From an uncultured Christensenellaceae bacterium (lineage in GTDB: Bacteria > Bacillota_A > Clostridia > Christensenellales > UBA3700), in contig CALWKT010000065.1 of the NCBI GenBank assembly GCA_944381335.1, positions 1 to 16,613 of the forward strand: a stretch of DNA of 16,613 nucleotides. The letters are read 5' to 3'. Shown piece after piece: positions 14,516 through 16,613 of the stretch (the first letter of the stretch is position 1; every line of letters begins with the position of its first letter). Both the position numbers and the translations under genes were made by a program. Below the pieces are notes generated by a model that did no database searches, was not told the DNA's origin, and saw only the letters and a program-made list of their open reading frames with translations.

Positions 14516-15493
14516 TCAGATCCTCGGTCTTACCGATATCTCTCCGCAGAACAGGCGGCGTTTTTCTTTGTGCCCGTCCTCGCTTATTATCAGCGCGCCG
14601 TTGTCGTCTATATCTTCGACGATACCGCTTTTTGCCTCTCTGTCAATTTCGTAATCGACGCGCGCGCCCAGCACGAAATTGTGCTTGCGGTAATAGTCCA
14701 TATAACTCTTGTCGGTCAGGTCCTCGGAAAGGTCCAGCAGAGTGGTTATCGCCGCCGCGATAAGTTCGTTGCGCTTTGCGGGCGCGTCGCCATAATACAG
14801 CGACCCCGCTTTGTTCTGTATGTCGCCTGAAAAATCGCTTTGAGCGGTATTGTAGTTTATCCCCGTGCCGACTATTATCCCGCTTATGCCGCCGACCGCG
14901 ATATCCGCCTGCGCCTGAGTGGATATCCCCACGACCTTGCGCCCGTTCATATATATGTCGTTGACCCACTTTATCGAGACGGGCAAGCCGAGTATATCCG
15001 TTATCGCCTTATGCGCCGCGACCGCCGCCGCAGGGGTTATCATCACCGCTTTGTCAATGGACAGGGTGGGGCGTATCAGCGTTGAAAAATACAGTCCGCC
15101 TTTGGGAGAACAGAAGCTTTTGCCCAATCTGCCCTGGCCGCTTTTCTGTTCCAGCGTGACCACCGTCGTGCCGTGAGGCGCGCCGCCTGCCGCCGCCGCG
15201 CCGACGTCGATATTCGTCGAAACCGTGCTTTGTTTGACCTCTAAAGGTATGTTCTTATACCTTTCGGGGAGCGCAGCGCGTATCCCTTCAGCAGATACCA
15301 CGTCGCTCGCGCCGGTGAGCATATATCCTTTGTTTGTCGTCGCGGTTATAGAGTAGCCGTCGTTTATCAGGTTTTTTACCGCCTTCCATACCGCCGCGCG
15401 CGTAACGCCCAGCATGCCCGCGATCTGTTGCCCCGACAGAGCCGTGGATTTGTTTTCTTCAAGCAATCTTAATACGGCGGTTTTCGTGTCCAT
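14516..15493 (-). CDS. birA: Bifunctional biotin-protein ligase / biotin operon repressor
   Basis: 325 residues, the size of HTH-carrying BirA. It activates biotin to biotinyl-AMP and attaches it to carboxylase subunits; the DNA-binding form represses biotin genes. Domains: winged HTH (about 1-62, SGQQIAGMLGVTRAAVWKAV), catalytic core with STN (92-94), the biotin-binding loop EQKSGQGRLGKSF (115-127, the Bacillota version of GRGRRG), KWVNDIYMNGRKVVGI (175-190, with V in place of the usual P in KWPND), and a C-terminal SH3-like domain ending CGEISVRPRI. AGAGGTG lies before the ATG, and a promoter is seen at 15516-15545. No biotin synthesis or uptake gene is in the window, so its regulon is elsewhere. 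Confidence 0.94.
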   Translation of the reverse strand: MDTKTAVLRLLEENKSTALSGQQIAGMLGVTRAAVWKAVKNLINDGYSITATTNKGYMLTGASDVVSAEGIRAALPERYKNIPLEVKQSTVSTNIDVGAAAAGGAPHGTTVVTLEQKSGQGRLGKSFCSPKGGLYFSTLIRPTLSIDKAVMITPAAAVAAHKAITDILGLPVSIKWVNDIYMNGRKVVGISTQAQADIAVGGISGIIVGTGINYNTAQSDFSGDIQNKAGSLYYGDAPAKRNELIAAAITTLLDLSEDLTDKSYMDYYRKHNFVLGARVDYEIDREAKSGIVEDIDDNGALIISEDGHKEKRRLFCGEISVRPRI

Positions 15494-15515
15494 TTTTCAC
15501 CTCTTTGACGCTAAT

Positions 15516-15545
15516 ATTTTACCCCTTGCGGGAGATATAAGTCAA
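15516..15545 (-). promoter_or_regulatory. Sigma-A-type promoter of birA, with overlapping short palindrome
   Basis: On the minus strand TTGACT (15540-15545), 18-bp spacer, TAAAAT (15516-15521). A hairpin-like palindrome CAAGCG-GCA-CGCTTG (15543-15557) covers half of the -35. Auto-regulation by BirA is conceivable, but this does not look like the long classical biotin operator. Confidence 0.65.
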
Positions 15546-15616
15546 GCGGCACGCTTGTCCGATGCGCTGTCTCTGATTTTAAGATAACGACTGACCGCGC
15601 AGATGGCCACATTGCA

Positions 15617-16189
15617 TCACGCTTTGTTTTGACCGCGGTTGAACCACCCCATTTCGAGCCGAACCTCTTTGCGGTCGAGGTCGCTGTCGGAGTAGTCGCA
15701 GGATAGGAAGCCTACGAGGTCGAATCCTTCGTGCAGGTAAAATCCTATCGCGTTGAAATTGCAGGACTGAGTTTCGAGTATCAGCATACGCGCGCCCCGC
15801 TTTTTCGCCTGCGCTTTGGCTATGTCCATAAGTCTTTTGCCGATACCTCTTTTGCGGTAGTTTTCGTCCACCCACAGTTCGGTCACTCTTATTCTGTTTG
15901 CCCACTTTTCGGGATAAAGTTCTATCGCTCCGACGAACGCGTCTCCGTCAAATGCGCCGTATGCGTACGCACCTTTCCAATGCTTTTGGAACAGCTTGTC
16001 GGGGTAATCGTATTCTTCCGGGGTGTGGGTAACGGGAGACGGGAAGCGGGCGACAGAAAAATCCGCTTTCCAGCCGTCATCGACGCGGGTCAGGGATACG
16101 TCGTAATAATAATCCGTCGTGTATTTTATCGGTAGGATCCTGCCTTCGTAATCCTTTTTAAATATGCGTTTAATCGTCACGGGTGCCAT
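15617..16189 (-). CDS. GNAT acetyltransferase, resembling streptothricin acetyltransferases
   Basis: 190 residues. Seen: a 70-residue N-terminal part (YYYDVSLTRVDDGWKADF), then the GNAT core: VTELWVDENYRKRGIGKRLM (102-121) with acetyl-CoA loop RKRGIG (112-117), and ILETQSCNFNAIGFYLHEGF (137-156). The LETQ-N-A-FY-GF pattern is shared with streptothricin acetyltransferases and their relatives, which acetylate the beta-lysine of that antibiotic. Resemblance is by motif only; the natural substrate may be another amine. The ATG follows AGGA by seven bases. I see no clear promoter in 16190-16286, nor a terminator after the stop. Confidence 0.85.
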   Translation of the reverse strand: MAPVTIKRIFKKDYEGRILPIKYTTDYYYDVSLTRVDDGWKADFSVARFPSPVTHTPEEYDYPDKLFQKHWKGAYAYGAFDGDAFVGAIELYPEKWANRIRVTELWVDENYRKRGIGKRLMDIAKAQAKKRGARMLILETQSCNFNAIGFYLHEGFDLVGFLSCDYSDSDLDRKEVRLEMGWFNRGQNKA

Positions 16190-16286
16190 AATTTATCCTG
16201 TTTTCGTTTTTAACTTTGTTCATTTGCGTGAGAAGCGGGGGAAGTTGTTTGGCGCGCCGTATTTTCAGCAGAAGACGACGCGACGC

Positions 16287-16613
16287 TCAGCGCTCTGACC
16301 TTAGCAATGCATAATAGCTTGCGTCGCAAATGCCCTGATTGTTCCAATCGGAGAGTCGCAGAGTTCCTTCGTATTTCATGCCGCATTTTTGCATTACCTT
16401 GCCTGAGTTCGGGTTGTTCGGATCGTGGCGCGATTCTATCCTGTTAAAGCCTGCGACGTCAAACAGAAGATCCATCACCGCTTTGAGCGCTTCGCTCATA
16501 ATGCCTTTATGCCACCATTTTTTGCCCAAGCAATAGCCGATATGCGCCATTGCGACTTTTTCGTCCATATGTACGACCGATATGCCGCCGATCGGCTCGT
16601 CGCCGTTATCTTT
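16287..16613 (-). CDS. GNAT acetyltransferase, RimJ/RimL type (5' end cut by window)
   Basis: 108 residues are visible; the reading frame is open to the right edge, so the start lies outside. Seen: GGISVVHMDEKVAMAHIGYC, CLGKKWWHKGIMSEALKAVM (motif A loop, WWHKGIMSEA), FNRIESRHDPNNPNSGKVMQ and KCGMKYEGTLR, the classic order of RimJ/RimL-like enzymes. Family members acetylate ribosomal proteins, free amines or antibiotics; the target is unknown here. It is in the same direction as the GNAT gene at 15617-16189 with a 97-bp gap, so co-transcription is possible. Confidence 0.87.
   Translation of the reverse strand, partial: KDNGDEPIGGISVVHMDEKVAMAHIGYCLGKKWWHKGIMSEALKAVMDLLFDVAGFNRIESRHDPNNPNSGKVMQKCGMKYEGTLRLSDWNNQGICDASYYALLRSER

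Overview
The window reads as a chromosomal stretch from an uncultured anaerobic Bacillota, probably a Clostridia-like lineage. The support is strong AGGAGG-type ribosome sites, sigma-A promoters with 16-18 bp spacers, and a characteristic gene set: PepV-type dipeptidase, HTH-BirA, archaeal-type phosphoglycerate mutase, and MntP behind a yybP-ykoY riboswitch. GC content is moderate to high. I assign no genus. I see no insertion sequence, prophage, CRISPR array, rRNA or tRNA.

Layout. Positions 1-1922 (minus) hold gltX and a trmL-type tRNA methyltransferase overlapping by 4 bp; the methyltransferase runs off the left edge. A 385-bp intergenic region separates them from a small XRE-family regulator (2308-2514, plus) and a PepV-type M20 dipeptidase (2715-4007, plus), each followed by an intrinsic terminator. 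Positions 4112-5221 (minus) encode a zinc-ribbon plus Sel1-repeat protein. Positions 5405-8829 (minus) are a two-gene operon: a phosphoglycerate mutase/alkaline phosphatase-superfamily enzyme, then, 2 nt downstream, a 729-residue single-pass membrane protein with a beta-rich exterior. A compact divergent promoter region follows, with promoters on both strands and a palindrome on the minus-strand -35 box.

Positions 9039-13051 (plus) form a carbohydrate locus: a cytoplasmic family-2 glycoside hydrolase and an MFS transporter, each with its own promoter and with a terminator between them. The likely division of labour is that the transporter imports a glycoside and the enzyme hydrolyses it inside the cell. 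At 13150-13915 a complete manganese-responsive unit can be read: sigma-A promoter, yybP-ykoY aptamer, terminator sharing bases with helix P1, ribosome site, and the manganese exporter mntP. From 14009 to the right edge (minus) lie three GNAT acetyltransferases around the biotin ligase/repressor birA; the last is cut by the window end.

Most of the window is ordinary core and accessory metabolism. I found no convincing undescribed multi-gene system. The least explained items are the phosphoglycerate mutase/surface protein operon, the zinc-ribbon Sel1 protein, and the streptothricin-acetyltransferase-like GNAT. The best resolved regulatory element is the Mn2+ riboswitch.
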